Source of the DNA: an uncultured Candidatus Actinomarina sp. | GTDB lineage: Bacteria > Actinomycetota > Acidimicrobiia > Actinomarinales > Actinomarinaceae | Direction of reading: 5' to 3' | DNA: 64,000 nucleotides | Assembly: GCA_902580215.1 (NCBI GenBank) | Contig: CACHJT010000002.1 | Coordinates: 1-64,000 of the forward strand | Shown: one piece after another, positions 37,152 through 47,675 of the stretch | How the letters are laid out: each line of letters starts with the position of its first letter | Numbering within the stretch: the stretch's first letter is position 1 | Program-made: the position numbers and the translations under genes | The notes under the pieces: generated by a model | Seen by the model: only the letters and a program-made list of their open reading frames with translations | Databases searched by the model: none | Told to the model about the DNA's origin: nothing

Positions 37152-38693
37152 ATGCAAGAAGCACTTTACAGAAAACATAGACCCAGCTCTCTAGAGGAGT
37201 TAGTAGGGCAACCTGATGCTGTACAACTTATTAGTGAACAAATAAAAAATAGTAACTTGAGTCATGCCTACTTGTTTTCAGGACCAAGAGGGGTCGGCAA
37301 AACTTCTTTAGCACGTATTATTGCAACAACAATTGGATGTGATCCAGTATTTGATATTACAGAAATAGATGCAGCTTCTCACAATAAAGTAGATGATGTT
37401 CGAGAGCTTAACGATAGTGTTAATTTTATTGCAAGTAGTCCAGGAAAGAAAAGAGTATTCATCCTAGATGAAGTGCATATGCTCTCCAATGCTGCTTCGA
37501 ATGCATTTTTAAAAACTCTTGAAGAGCCACCCGAGCATGTAATTTTTATACTTGCAACAACTGAACCAGAAAGAGTCATTGAGACAATTAGAAGCAGAAC
37601 TACACAGATAGCATTTAAAAGAATAAAAAATACTGACATTATAACTTCACTTGAAAAGATCAGTAAGGCTGAAAAGATCAAGTTATCTAGAGATGTTTTA
37701 GAGTACATTGCCAACCAGAGTGATGGTTCATTAAGAGATGCCATTAATCTTTTTGAACAGACTTTTTCAACCTTTGGCAATAAAGCTACCATGGAACAAC
37801 TTTATAGTATTTTAGGAAAGGTTACGATATCTGATTTACTTCAAATATTAGAAGCTATGGGAACTCAGGACACTGCAACTGTTCTCAAAGTGCTAAGAGC
37901 AAATTATAAAAATGGATTACAGGCAATTGATATCTTAAATTCAATAACAGATCTTTTTAGAAATTTATTTTACTTTAAGTATCTGCCTGAAGATGAAAAC
38001 TTCACCTCATTAAGTGATTCTGAAAAAGAGTTAATTAAAAATTGTAATGATATTATTTCTGCAAAAGATTTATCAAGAATTTTAGATATGCTTGATGAGA
38101 TTAATCAAAGTATTAAAACTTCACCGTCACAAGAATTAAAATTGGAACTATTTTTAGTAAAACTTATTAAACCACAATTGGCGATAGATATTAAGTCTGT
38201 GAGTAGAAGAGTTGATATGCTAGAAGAGCATGGTGTAACAGAAAAAATTTCTGAAGAGCAACAAACATCTCCAGATAAAAAAAAACTAGGTAATGAAAAA
38301 GTAGCTAAAGATAAACCTACAAAAGAAAATACCAAGAAACCAATTGTTAAAAATGATATTGAGAACTTTGATGTTTATTGGCCAAAAATTCTAGAGGAAG
38401 CTAAGGAAATTCTTTCACCAAGAAAATACTCTTACCTAACACTTGTAAAACCGGAGGTTATAGATTCCAATAATTTAACTCTATATATAGATAGTGAAAA
38501 CGAATATTTGATATCTGAACTTCGTAAGTCAGATGAAATTATTGAATTAATTAAATCAAATGTTATCCAGAAAATGGGAGTAGAAGTAACTGTTGCTGTA
38601 CAGCCGCATGAAGGGCTTCAAAATAACAATCAAACAAGTAAAGATGTACAAAGTAACATTAGTGAAATTTTTGATGTTGAGAGTATTGATTAA
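37152..38693 (+). CDS. dnaX: DNA polymerase III subunit gamma/tau
   Basis: YRKHRPSSLEELVGQ, GPRGVGKTSLAR, EIDAASHNKVDDVREL, ILDEVHMLSNAASNAFLKTLEEPPEHVIFILATTEP. Confidence 0.95.
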   Translation: MQEALYRKHRPSSLEELVGQPDAVQLISEQIKNSNLSHAYLFSGPRGVGKTSLARIIATTIGCDPVFDITEIDAASHNKVDDVRELNDSVNFIASSPGKKRVFILDEVHMLSNAASNAFLKTLEEPPEHVIFILATTEPERVIETIRSRTTQIAFKRIKNTDIITSLEKISKAEKIKLSRDVLEYIANQSDGSLRDAINLFEQTFSTFGNKATMEQLYSILGKVTISDLLQILEAMGTQDTATVLKVLRANYKNGLQAIDILNSITDLFRNLFYFKYLPEDENFTSLSDSEKELIKNCNDIISAKDLSRILDMLDEINQSIKTSPSQELKLELFLVKLIKPQLAIDIKSVSRRVDMLEEHGVTEKISEEQQTSPDKKKLGNEKVAKDKPTKENTKKPIVKNDIENFDVYWPKILEEAKEILSPRKYSYLTLVKPEVIDSNNLTLYIDSENEYLISELRKSDEIIELIKSNVIQKMGVEVTVAVQPHEGLQNNNQTSKDVQSNISEIFDVESID

Positions 38694-39031
38694 TTTTCTT
38701 TAAGATTTAATTCACTTAATGCAACTGTTATTCTTCTTGAGCCTTGATTTTGAGCACTTTTACATAATTCAATAAAGCTCCTTAACTCACCAGTTCGAAA
38801 TTTCTTTAACTCATCACCAGATTCGATTTTTGTGTTTCTTTCTCTTTCCAAAAGTTTTATTTCTATCTCTTTTGCTCTAGCCAGGTAAGTACTGCTAACC
38901 TCGAATAAAGTATCTACACCATCAGCTATTGGTGGGTTGATATGTCCCATAAGAACATCAATGTACTCCTTAATTTCATCGTGCAAATCTTGGGCACTAG
39001 AGAGACCTTTTTTTAATGGAAATTTTTGCAT
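38690..39031 (-). CDS. Hypothetical protein
   Basis: ORF tightly packed with murJ start (4-bp-type junction). Confidence 0.55.
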   Translation of the reverse strand: MQKFPLKKGLSSAQDLHDEIKEYIDVLMGHINPPIADGVDTLFEVSSTYLARAKEIEIKLLERERNTKIESGDELKKFRTGELRSFIELCKSAQNQGSRRITVALSELNLKEN

Positions 39032-40509
39032 TATCTTCTTTTAGCTATATTAATATACTCAAAGTTTAGCAAGTTTAATGAGACAAAAATCACTACAGGT
39101 ATAAGTAACAAGCTAAAAATTAAATTTAATATTCCAGAGAGTGAAACTGCGACACCAAAAACAAAATAAATTAAAAAAAGAATCAAGATAATTTTAGAAA
39201 ACTCAACTACTAAATTTTTATTAAATATTTTTTCCGAATTAAATTTAATCGATACGAGTAGCACTATGCAGTATATGTATAAGGAGAAAATTATAATCCA
39301 TGCATATGTCTGAGAATTACTTGCAGCATTAAATAGTATGATTGAAGTTAAAAGAGTAATAAAGCTACCCGTTACTACAGGAAACCAAAATTTTTGCTGG
39401 ACATAATACGATCTTGTAAGAATCTGGTTGATAGACCAAGGAATTGTTGCAAGAGAAATAATTACAAATACTCCGCTAACTCGAGCTGTATCTGTACTTG
39501 TAAAAGCTCCTCGTTCATAGATTATTTTTATTAAGTAATCTGCATTTATAATTGCACCAACCATCAACGACCCACCAATTAGAAACAAATAAGATAGCTG
39601 TTTTTTTACTAGTTTAGATAATTCATCAATTTCATTTTTTTGATATAGCCTAGAAAGCAAGGGATAGCTTGCCACTCCAACTGCCTGAGCAACAATACCA
39701 ACCGGAAGAAGGGCTATCCTCCTTGCGTATCTAAACGTTGCAACACTTCCAGCCGTAAGAAATGTACCAAAAATTCTAAATAGCTGCTCATCAATTACTG
39801 CAATTGATTGACCAATAATTAATGGGAATGAAATAACAATGTATTCTCTCAAGTGTTTTATTTTTGGAAAGAGAAAATAAAAATTTAATCCTGATTTCTT
39901 TGCACCATAAATCTGAATTATAAAATGACCTATTATTGAACCAATTAATGTTCCAAGAGCAAAACCTTCAACAGTTGCTTCGGGGGATGATGAATTTATC
40001 CATCCAAATAAAATAATTGTTGAGTTATAAATTACTGGCGCAAGTGCCGCATATTTAAAGCTGTCATGAAAATATTGATACGACATAAGTATTGCTCCAA
40101 TAAAGAAAAATACCTGGCTAAAGATAATTGGAGTAAATACTTTTGTAAAAAAATCTAATGACTCGATCTCTAAAAACTCTGCAAATTGAAATCTTAAAGA
40201 GTATGTTATCACTGAAAAAAGCACAAAAACTATTGAAAGTCCGTAAAGAATCGAAAGGAAATATTTTTCTAACTCTTCATTGTCTTTTTTACTCATTATT
40301 GGTATCAATGTGATTGCTAGATAACCTCCAGCAGAGAGATAGAAAAGAAAGTCGGGAATTATAAATGCTAAGTCCAATGTATCTGTAGCTTCAGACACTC
40401 CTGCCCAATTAGCTAGGAGTATTTCCCTAAAAAATCCAAGCACTCTACTTGCTGCATAAGAAAAAGTTATTATTGAGATAGATCCAATTAATTTTTTATA
40501 ATTTTGCAT
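39031..40509 (-). CDS. murJ: MurJ-like lipid II flippase (MVF family)
   Basis: ASRVLGFFREILLANWAG, FLTAGSVATFRYARRIALLPVGIVAQAVGVASYPLLSRL. Confidence 0.9.
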   Translation of the reverse strand: MQNYKKLIGSISIITFSYAASRVLGFFREILLANWAGVSEATDTLDLAFIIPDFLFYLSAGGYLAITLIPIMSKKDNEELEKYFLSILYGLSIVFVLFSVITYSLRFQFAEFLEIESLDFFTKVFTPIIFSQVFFFIGAILMSYQYFHDSFKYAALAPVIYNSTIILFGWINSSSPEATVEGFALGTLIGSIIGHFIIQIYGAKKSGLNFYFLFPKIKHLREYIVISFPLIIGQSIAVIDEQLFRIFGTFLTAGSVATFRYARRIALLPVGIVAQAVGVASYPLLSRLYQKNEIDELSKLVKKQLSYLFLIGGSLMVGAIINADYLIKIIYERGAFTSTDTARVSGVFVIISLATIPWSINQILTRSYYVQQKFWFPVVTGSFITLLTSIILFNAASNSQTYAWIIIFSLYIYCIVLLVSIKFNSEKIFNKNLVVEFSKIILILFLIYFVFGVAVSLSGILNLIFSLLLIPVVIFVSLNLLNFEYINIAKRR

Positions 40510-41374
40510 GCAACTCTTTCATTTTAGATAGTAATTCATAGGGAACCTTTATTGGGGAATTTTCGTACCCTATACCTAATAGATTGTTTGGTTTCCTACT
40601 TCCATGAAAATCACTACCACCTGATACTAAAAGATTTTGATTTTCACACACTTCTAGCAATGTATTGATGGTGTTATGAGAGTATCCTGGATAATAAACT
40701 TCAATTCCGTCAATATCCATATCTTTAAGCGTCTGAATATAATTATGAAATTTATTATCTATCCAGTTGTCTGACTTGGAATATAATTTATTGCTCATAA
40801 GAGTATGAGGATGAGCAAGAAACACTAAAGATTTTGATTGCTTTGCTAAATTTATAATTTCTTTGATGCCCAACTGGTGATTATCAATCCCATCTATTTT
40901 TCCATTACCAAGATATTTTGAAAAAGCCTCAGAAATGTTTGAAACATAATTTTTTTTAACCATAAGTTCTGCAATATGAGGCCTTCCAGGTACCTTTGTC
41001 TCTAAGCTATCAAGATCTTTTTTATCAATATAAATTTCAAATTCTTCCAAATTATTAATAATTGAATAATTTCTTTCAATTTTATTTTGCCTCAATTCAA
41101 TGAGTTTTTTATCTAAGGGGGACTCTTCATTAAGAAAATATACCAACAAATGAGTACCGCCAAATTTGTTAGTATCATCAAGAAGATCCCAACTTACACT
41201 TATTTCTACACCTTGGATTATCTCTATATTGTTTTGTTGAGGAACCTTAGTGAGGTATTCATGGTCTGAAATACAAATAGCCTCTAATTGTAGTTCGATA
41301 GAGGATTCAATAATAGCTTCAGTTGAATCAGTTCCGTCAGAATTTACTGAATGAACATGTAAATCTATACTCAT
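40496..41374 (-). CDS. PHP-domain phosphoesterase
   Basis: DLHVHSVNSDGTDS, ISDHEYL, LAHPHTLM, GSDFHG. Confidence 0.92.
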   Translation of the reverse strand: MSIDLHVHSVNSDGTDSTEAIIESSIELQLEAICISDHEYLTKVPQQNNIEIIQGVEISVSWDLLDDTNKFGGTHLLVYFLNEESPLDKKLIELRQNKIERNYSIINNLEEFEIYIDKKDLDSLETKVPGRPHIAELMVKKNYVSNISEAFSKYLGNGKIDGIDNHQLGIKEIINLAKQSKSLVFLAHPHTLMSNKLYSKSDNWIDNKFHNYIQTLKDMDIDGIEVYYPGYSHNTINTLLEVCENQNLLVSGGSDFHGSRKPNNLLGIGYENSPIKVPYELLSKMKELHAKL

Positions 41375-41420
41375 AAAACTAGAGTACTAGGGTCTTTAAT
41401 TCTTTAATAAATTAATTAGA

Positions 41421-42641
41421 ATGTTTCCAATGAGTTTAATAGTACAAAAATTTGGCGGTACGAGTGTCGCAGATACAGATTCACTCAGAATTGTTGCTGA
41501 GAGAATTATCGATTGCAAGAAAAACGGTAATGAGATAGTAGTTGTTCCGTCTGCAATGGGTTCAAGTACAGATGAATTAATTCAACTTGCTAACGATCTC
41601 TCAGAAAACCCAACACCAAGGGAACTGGATATGCTCCTGTCAGCAGGTGAGAGAATCACAATGTCTTTATTGTCAATGCATCTAAACAGTCTTGGATACA
41701 GCTCTTTTTCTCTTACTGGTTCACAAGCTGGGATAATTACAACATCTAGACACGGACAAGCTGAAATAGAGGAAATAACTGGTGAAAGAGTTAAAGAAGG
41801 CTTAGAGAACGGCGACATTGTAATTGTTGCTGGGTTTCAGGGGTTTAACAGAGACACTAAAGAAATAACAACTTTAGGGAGAGGAGGTTCTGATGCGACT
41901 GCAGTTGCACTTGCTGCTGCTCTTGGAGCAGAGAGATGCGAAATATTTACTGATGTAGAAGGAGTATTTACTGCAGATCCGAGAGTAGTCAACTCTGCTG
42001 AATTAATTCCAGAAATTACCTATGAAGAAATGTTAGAAATGGCTTCTTCAGGCGCTGGAGTTTTAATGGCTAGGTCTGTAGAATTCGGCAGAAGGTATAA
42101 TGTACCAATACTTGTAAAATCAACGTTTACAAATAATGAAGGTACTGAAGTAAAAGAGAAAGTTATGGAAGAAGCATTAGTTAGCGGAGTTACTCATAAT
42201 ACTAAAGAAGTTAAATTTACTCTTTTTGAGGTACCAGATCAACCTGGAATTGCAGGAACAGTTTTTGGTTCATTATCCGAGATAGGTATCAATGTAGATA
42301 TGATTGTTCAAAATGTGTCCAAAGACTCAATAACCGATATTTCATTTACCGCACCTACTGAACAAAAGGATGCTGTTGAAGACATGTTAAAAAATATTGC
42401 TATAGAACTTAAAGCCAAAGGTTATGATGTTGATGAAAATGTCGGAAGAGTTTCAATAATCGGTGCTGGGATGAAATCAGAATCAGGGGTCGCATCGAAA
42501 ATGTTTAAAATACTAGGGGAAAACTCAATAAATATTTCAATGATTTCAACATCCCCTATCAGAGTTTCTTGTGTAATTGACAGTAAAGATATAAACGCTG
42601 CTTTGGAAGCTTTACATAAGGAATTCATAGAAAAAGAATGA
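41421..42641 (+). CDS. lysC: Aspartate kinase
   Basis: VQKFGGTSVADTDSL, TTLGRGGSDATAVALA, two ACT domains. Confidence 0.97.
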   Translation: MFPMSLIVQKFGGTSVADTDSLRIVAERIIDCKKNGNEIVVVPSAMGSSTDELIQLANDLSENPTPRELDMLLSAGERITMSLLSMHLNSLGYSSFSLTGSQAGIITTSRHGQAEIEEITGERVKEGLENGDIVIVAGFQGFNRDTKEITTLGRGGSDATAVALAAALGAERCEIFTDVEGVFTADPRVVNSAELIPEITYEEMLEMASSGAGVLMARSVEFGRRYNVPILVKSTFTNNEGTEVKEKVMEEALVSGVTHNTKEVKFTLFEVPDQPGIAGTVFGSLSEIGINVDMIVQNVSKDSITDISFTAPTEQKDAVEDMLKNIAIELKAKGYDVDENVGRVSIIGAGMKSESGVASKMFKILGENSINISMISTSPIRVSCVIDSKDINAALEALHKEFIEKE

Positions 42642-43624
42642 AGATAGCAATTGTTGGTGCAACAGGCCTTGTTGGCACAAATATTATAAATTTATGTGAA
42701 CAGTATTTCGATGTAGGTATTGAATACTCACTTTTTGCTTCAAAATCCTCAGAAGGAAAGAAAATAAAAATTAACGACAAAGAACTAACCGTTAAAGAAC
42801 TTAATAAAGAAAATATTGGAGAATACAACATTTCACTATTTTCAGCCGGTGGTGAAAGGTCTAAAGAATACGCAACTAATTTCATAGACAATGGTTCGTT
42901 TGTTATAGACAACTCATCTGTTTTTCGAATGAACGATGAAGTTCCTCTTGTGGTGTATGGAATTAATGAAAACATAATTACAAAAGAATCAAAACTAATA
43001 TCTAATCCAAACTGTACAACAATGGGATTAGTAATGGCTTTAAAGCCCCTACATGATAGGTACACTCTATCTTCCATGACCCCTGTTGCTTATCAGGCAG
43101 TGTCTGGATCAGGGTCTGAAGCTATAAAATCATTGGAAAAAGAGAACTTATTAGGTGATAAGCTAGATGCAAATTATCAACAGGCTTATTATACAAATCC
43201 AATAGCTCGGAACGTTATTCCTCTTGCAGGAAGCTTAACTGATAACGGATACTCTGATGAAGAAATGAAATTTGTCCATGAATCAAGAAAAATATTATCG
43301 ATTCCAGATTTAGTTGTTGAACCATCTAATGCAAGGGTTGGAGTAAGAACAGGTCATGGAACTTTTTGCTCTGCAGTGTTTGAAAATGAAGTTGACCTGG
43401 AGGAATGCACTGATTTACTAAATAATTTTGAAGGTGTAGAAGTCTGGAATGATTCATTACCAACACCAATAGATGTAGAAGGCAAAGACGAGGTCTTGGT
43501 TTCAAGACTTAGACAAGGTCTTTCATCAAAAAATATTTTAAACTTTTGGGTAGTCTCTGACAACCTTTTAAAAGGTGCTGCTTTAAATGCAGTGCAGATA
43601 GCTAAGTTTGTGGAAAAATTATGA
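42638..43624 (+). CDS. asd: Aspartate-semialdehyde dehydrogenase
   Basis: VGATGLVGTN, SNPNCTTMGLVMALKPLHD, YQAVSGSGSEA, RVGVRTGHG. Confidence 0.96.
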   Translation: MKIAIVGATGLVGTNIINLCEQYFDVGIEYSLFASKSSEGKKIKINDKELTVKELNKENIGEYNISLFSAGGERSKEYATNFIDNGSFVIDNSSVFRMNDEVPLVVYGINENIITKESKLISNPNCTTMGLVMALKPLHDRYTLSSMTPVAYQAVSGSGSEAIKSLEKENLLGDKLDANYQQAYYTNPIARNVIPLAGSLTDNGYSDEEMKFVHESRKILSIPDLVVEPSNARVGVRTGHGTFCSAVFENEVDLEECTDLLNNFEGVEVWNDSLPTPIDVEGKDEVLVSRLRQGLSSKNILNFWVVSDNLLKGAALNAVQIAKFVEKL

Positions 43625-44271
43625 TTTCTACGAATGAAAAACTAGCAAAAAAACAAAGAAAAATATTAGGTCCTCTAGGAAGGTTGTTACTAAAAGTTTT
43701 TAGATGGGAAATTAAAGGAAAAATTCCTGATTTGGAAAAAATGATACTTATAGGCATTCCTCATACAGCTATGAGAGATGCCTGGTATGCGTTACTAGCT
43801 GTATGGGCATTAGATTTAAAAGTAAATTTTTTTGGAGCAGCTTGGGTATTTACGAGGCTTCCAAGTTTATTTACTATATCTAAAAATTTAGACAGGCAGG
43901 GTATTCCCTGGCCATTCTGGTGGTTACAAAAGTACTTGATGCTAAAGCTCGGTGGTATACCTGTTTATCGTGTTAACTCCAAAGGGCTAATTAGAGGAGC
44001 TGTTGAAGAATTTAAAACTATTAATAACTACATTTTAGTTATAGCTCCAGAAGGGGGAGTTGAACCTGTTAAGCAATTTAGAAGTGGCTTTTATTATTTA
44101 GCAAAAGGATTAAATATTCCTTACGTACCAATTGAAATTGATTTTAAAAATAGGTGTTTTGCAATTCAAGAGCCTAAATATATAACTGGAACCTTTGAAC
44201 AAGAATCAGAAAAAATAGCAAGTTTGTTTAGTGGAGTTGAAGGAGCAACTAGAACTTTTAAAATGTTATAA
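43621..44271 (+). CDS. PlsC-like 1-acyl-glycerol-3-phosphate acyltransferase
   Basis: LIGIPHTAMRDAWY and IAPEGGVEPVKQFRSGFYYLAKGLNIPYVPIEID. Confidence 0.8.
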   Translation: MISTNEKLAKKQRKILGPLGRLLLKVFRWEIKGKIPDLEKMILIGIPHTAMRDAWYALLAVWALDLKVNFFGAAWVFTRLPSLFTISKNLDRQGIPWPFWWLQKYLMLKLGGIPVYRVNSKGLIRGAVEEFKTINNYILVIAPEGGVEPVKQFRSGFYYLAKGLNIPYVPIEIDFKNRCFAIQEPKYITGTFEQESEKIASLFSGVEGATRTFKML

Positions 44272-44941
44272 AGAAGGGAACAAATAGACTCAATATATAG
44301 TTACCAACTGGTATTTGCTTTAATCCCAAAAGATTAATTCCAACACCTACAAGTAAAACTCCACCAATACCTGCAATTGAATCTGCTACAACTTGGTCTA
44401 TAGAACCCCCAAGACCTAATGCGCACAACGTAAAAAACCCTTGATAGATTAGAATAGAAATTCCAGAGTATCCGGCTCCTTTTCCACCACTTGAAGTTAG
44501 AAAAAGCACAAGAAAACAATCGAGTGCTGTTTTAATTAAAAGTAACTCTATATTCCCTTCGACTACATCTAGAAAGGGGCCAACTATAGCAAGCGGCCCA
44601 GTAACTACTATTAAAGATGCAGTTAAATAGCTTTCAATAAACTTACTTTTTTCTGAACTATCTTTTTCAAATTTATTATGTAGATATTCTCCAAAACTTT
44701 TTATTCTCTCTTCTATTCTTAAGAAAGAACCTATAATTGCACCAATTAATACTGCTACTAATGTCAGTAAAAACTCGGGACTTTTTAGCGACTCCCTTAT
44801 TCCAAGTGTTAGAACAAGAAGACCAAGTGGTAATAAATTGTTTTCGAAATTTTTAATTTCTTTTTTTACGAAAAACCTTGTTAAAATTCCAACACCAATT
44901 ACAGCAAAGGAATTTATTAGTGTACCTATTCCTGGAATCAT
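44258..44941 (-). CDS. DUF554-family membrane protein
   Basis: IPGIGTLINSFAVIGVGILTRF, LIGAIIGSFLRIEERIKSFGE, Gly-rich TMs. Confidence 0.8.
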   Translation of the reverse strand: MIPGIGTLINSFAVIGVGILTRFFVKKEIKNFENNLLPLGLLVLTLGIRESLKSPEFLLTLVAVLIGAIIGSFLRIEERIKSFGEYLHNKFEKDSSEKSKFIESYLTASLIVVTGPLAIVGPFLDVVEGNIELLLIKTALDCFLVLFLTSSGGKGAGYSGISILIYQGFFTLCALGLGGSIDQVVADSIAGIGGVLLVGVGINLLGLKQIPVGNYILSLFVPFFITF

Positions 44942-45504
44942 TATTTTTTAAAGTCAGTATGACTTCTACTTGGAGTGGGCCCTTCTTGCCCTTGGTACTT
45001 ACTACCATAAGTTTCTGATCCATATTCAGACTCTGAAGGCGAATTCAAATAATAAAAAGAAATTTGACCAATCTTCATCTCAGGGTAAATTTTTATCGGA
45101 AGATTTGCTACGTTTGAAAGTTCAAGTGTTAAGTATCCAGAAAATCCTGGATCAACAAAACCTGCAGTAGAGTGAATTAATAAACCAATTCTTCCAAGTG
45201 AACTTTTTCCTTCGAGTCTGGCAACAACTTTATTTGAAAGAGAAACTTTTTCAAACGTAGTTCCAAGTACAAATTCACCAGGATGAAGTACAAATGGTTC
45301 TTCAATCGTTGCAGTTACCAGTGAAGTTAGATCATCTTGTTGAGCTTTTGGGTCAATATGTGAATATTTGTGGTTTTCAAAAACTCTAAAATCAGCTCCT
45401 ACTCTTAGATCTACACTTGAAGGTTGGATATAATCCTCAATCAATGGAGATATTTCAATATCATTATTTTTAATTGAGTTTTTTATGTCTATATCTGATA
45501 ACAT
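44941..45504 (-). CDS. dcd: dCTP deaminase (DCD-DUT type)
   Basis: [66 protein letters not shown]. Confidence 0.95.
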   Translation of the reverse strand: MLSDIDIKNSIKNNDIEISPLIEDYIQPSSVDLRVGADFRVFENHKYSHIDPKAQQDDLTSLVTATIEEPFVLHPGEFVLGTTFEKVSLSNKVVARLEGKSSLGRIGLLIHSTAGFVDPGFSGYLTLELSNVANLPIKIYPEMKIGQISFYYLNSPSESEYGSETYGSKYQGQEGPTPSRSHTDFKK

Positions 45505-45547
45505 TTTTCCCCTTACTCTTTGAATATATTAATCGTTTTATAAAAAA

Positions 45548-45748
45548 TTATCTGTTTATTAAAGATGCAATAGACCAGATAGTTATTAAAAGACCAACAC
45601 CAGTTAAAAAAATAGTTCTTCTTAAATACATATTTTCTCTTTTATGATTCTTGTTAAAAAAAGCTGCGAGGTTTCCTGCAACCATAGCTGCTCCAACACC
45701 TAGCAAAAGAAGAATAATTGTTAAATCAAGTGCAAATGGATCGTTCAT
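45548..45748 (-). CDS. Small hypothetical membrane protein
   Basis: Two hydrophobic segments; fills gap between dcd and a divergent gene. Confidence 0.5.
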   Translation of the reverse strand: MNDPFALDLTIILLLLGVGAAMVAGNLAAFFNKNHKRENMYLRRTIFLTGVGLLITIWSIASLINR

Positions 45749-45758
45749 AACTTATATT

Positions 45759-46616
45759 ATGATAATGAATATGATCAAAGCTAGTGAAGTGATTGAAATA
45801 TTTTTAAAGTATGGCATTTCAAATTCAAAAGATGAAAGTAAATATGAGATTTCAGAACTAGACGGCATTACAAATACAAGCTATGTAGTAGATCTGGATA
45901 GTGAAAAGTATGTTTTAAGAATACCTGGTGATAACCCAGATGTAATTAATAGAAAATCTGAAAAACAAAATACATTAAAGGCACAGGAATATGGATTGAC
46001 TTTACCTTATATAATTTTTGATGAAAATACAGGTGTTAAAATTTCCAAATATTTTGATATATACACATATAAATCTTCTGATTTTAAAAACGAAAATATG
46101 AGAAAGGAAGCCTTCAAAAAGCTGTTTGATTTACACAATTCAGATTTAGTTTTTGAAAATAATTTTTCACCTCTCAATGTGTTTAGCGAAATTGCTGATA
46201 TTTCTAATTCAATCGAGAGAGATGCAAAAGAAGTTGGTTTTGAGATTATTGAAAAAATTAAAGAAATTGGTATTAATAATGAACCTTGTCACCAAGATCT
46301 TTATTCAGGTAATTTTGTAGTATATGATGACCAAACATACCTAATTGACTGGGAATATTCATCGATGGGAGACAAGTATTTTGATTACGCAGACTTATTT
46401 TGGCAAAATGAGTTCGACTTAGACAAGAATATGCGTCAACAGGCACTCAATGAAATTAATATTCAAAAAAAAGATGAAATCGAAAAGTTTGAATATTTTG
46501 AAATACTATCAATGATTACTTGGGGATTATGGGCATTAAAACGTTCTCCAGAGGACAATGATGGTAAAAACGCTTTATTAAAAGCAATAAATCTTGGTAC
46601 TGATAAAAAACTTTAA
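45759..46616 (+). CDS. Choline kinase-like / phosphotransferase family protein
   Basis: GITNTSYVVDLDSEKYVLRIPG, CHQDLYSGNFV, YLIDWEYSSMGDKYFDYADL; internal ATG chosen. Confidence 0.88.
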   Translation: MIMNMIKASEVIEIFLKYGISNSKDESKYEISELDGITNTSYVVDLDSEKYVLRIPGDNPDVINRKSEKQNTLKAQEYGLTLPYIIFDENTGVKISKYFDIYTYKSSDFKNENMRKEAFKKLFDLHNSDLVFENNFSPLNVFSEIADISNSIERDAKEVGFEIIEKIKEIGINNEPCHQDLYSGNFVVYDDQTYLIDWEYSSMGDKYFDYADLFWQNEFDLDKNMRQQALNEINIQKKDEIEKFEYFEILSMITWGLWALKRSPEDNDGKNALLKAINLGTDKKL

Positions 46617-46687
46617 AAAGATTTTCAATTAATCATGAAAATCCGTTAGACTTTCGCAGTTAGGAAAAAAGGAAAAAAATTTAATTT

Positions 46688-46783
46688 ATGGGATCTTTGA
46701 TTAAAAAAAGACGTAAAAAAATGTCAAAACATAAATATCGTAAACGTCGTAAATCAAATAGACATAAGAAGAAAAGCGTTTAG
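46688..46783 (+). CDS. AURKAIP1/COX24-type (bS22/mS38-like) small ribosomal protein, 31 aa
   Basis: MGSLIKKRRKKMSKHKYRKRRKSNRHKKKSV; KKRRKKMxKHKYRKRRKxxR signature; absent from ORF track because it is short. Confidence 0.88.
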   Translation: MGSLIKKRRKKMSKHKYRKRRKSNRHKKKSV

Positions 46784-47632
46784 TTAAATTTCTCTCTCTT
46801 CATTTAAGAAATCTTCAATTTGTTGAACAAGATTATCTTCTGAAAAATTATCTTCGATACTAACATCAGCTTCTTCTAATTTAGAAACGTACTCTGCTAA
46901 ATCTTGAGAGTTTTCCATAGCCTTGTTAATTTTTAGTTCAAACTGTTGTCCTTCACTTTGAATTCCAGAATCATCAATATCAATTTTTAAGATATCGGAA
47001 GTTTTATTTAACAGTGCACTCATTCCTTTAGGATAACCACCACTACTTAGGTAATGAGGAACAGCTGCCCAAAGTCCTGCAGTCTCGATACCGTTATCTC
47101 TGAGTGTTTGCCCAACAACACTAGTGATGCCTGTAGGTCCAGAATAATTTGGATTTAAGACATTGTATCTTGAATGAAATGTTGGATCTCCACTAACACC
47201 AAATATTGGTACAGGAAGCGTGTGTGCAACTTGTCCAAAAAAAGCACCTAAAGTTACTGCTTTTTTTACTCCAAGCTCAAGCAGCGTATCCGAAATGTTT
47301 CTTGAGTAATCTTTCCACTTCATTGATGGTTCTTCACCAAAAACTAATATCAAATCACTTTTTAACTTGTAGTCTTCAATTGAGTAAAAAGATGTTTGGG
47401 GCCAATGAAAGTTTCTTTCTCCAAAGTCTTTAACTTCAACAATTGGCCTTCTCATTTGGTAGTTATAATATGAATCTGAGTTTAATTCTGCAAACGGTTC
47501 AACGTCATACGTACTGCTCAAGTTCTCAACACAACCGGTGGCAGTGTTGCCAGCATCACTCCAACCTTCGAATGCAAGTATTGCAACAGGTTCTGATAAA
47601 AGTGGCTTTCTATACCAAACTACATCTTCCAT
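46784..47632 (-). CDS. PAC2-family protein
   Basis: ILAFEGWSDAGNTATGCVENL, GAFFGQVAHTLPVPIFG. Confidence 0.88.
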   Translation of the reverse strand: MEDVVWYRKPLLSEPVAILAFEGWSDAGNTATGCVENLSSTYDVEPFAELNSDSYYNYQMRRPIVEVKDFGERNFHWPQTSFYSIEDYKLKSDLILVFGEEPSMKWKDYSRNISDTLLELGVKKAVTLGAFFGQVAHTLPVPIFGVSGDPTFHSRYNVLNPNYSGPTGITSVVGQTLRDNGIETAGLWAAVPHYLSSGGYPKGMSALLNKTSDILKIDIDDSGIQSEGQQFELKINKAMENSQDLAEYVSKLEEADVSIEDNFSEDNLVQQIEDFLNEEREI

Positions 47633-47675
47633 ATTTGAAGAATAATGTTGCGATAGATTTATTTAAGATTAATTT

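Noticed and set aside
37092-37178. N-terminal extension of the nucleotidase ORF
   Set aside because: Overlaps the dnaX start; MRIGVDLDGVVADF at 37091 is the natural start of the HAD domain.
45651-45758. Long N-terminal extension of the phosphotransferase ORF
   Set aside because: Antisense to the small membrane protein and not part of the kinase fold; ATG at 45759 is more plausible.
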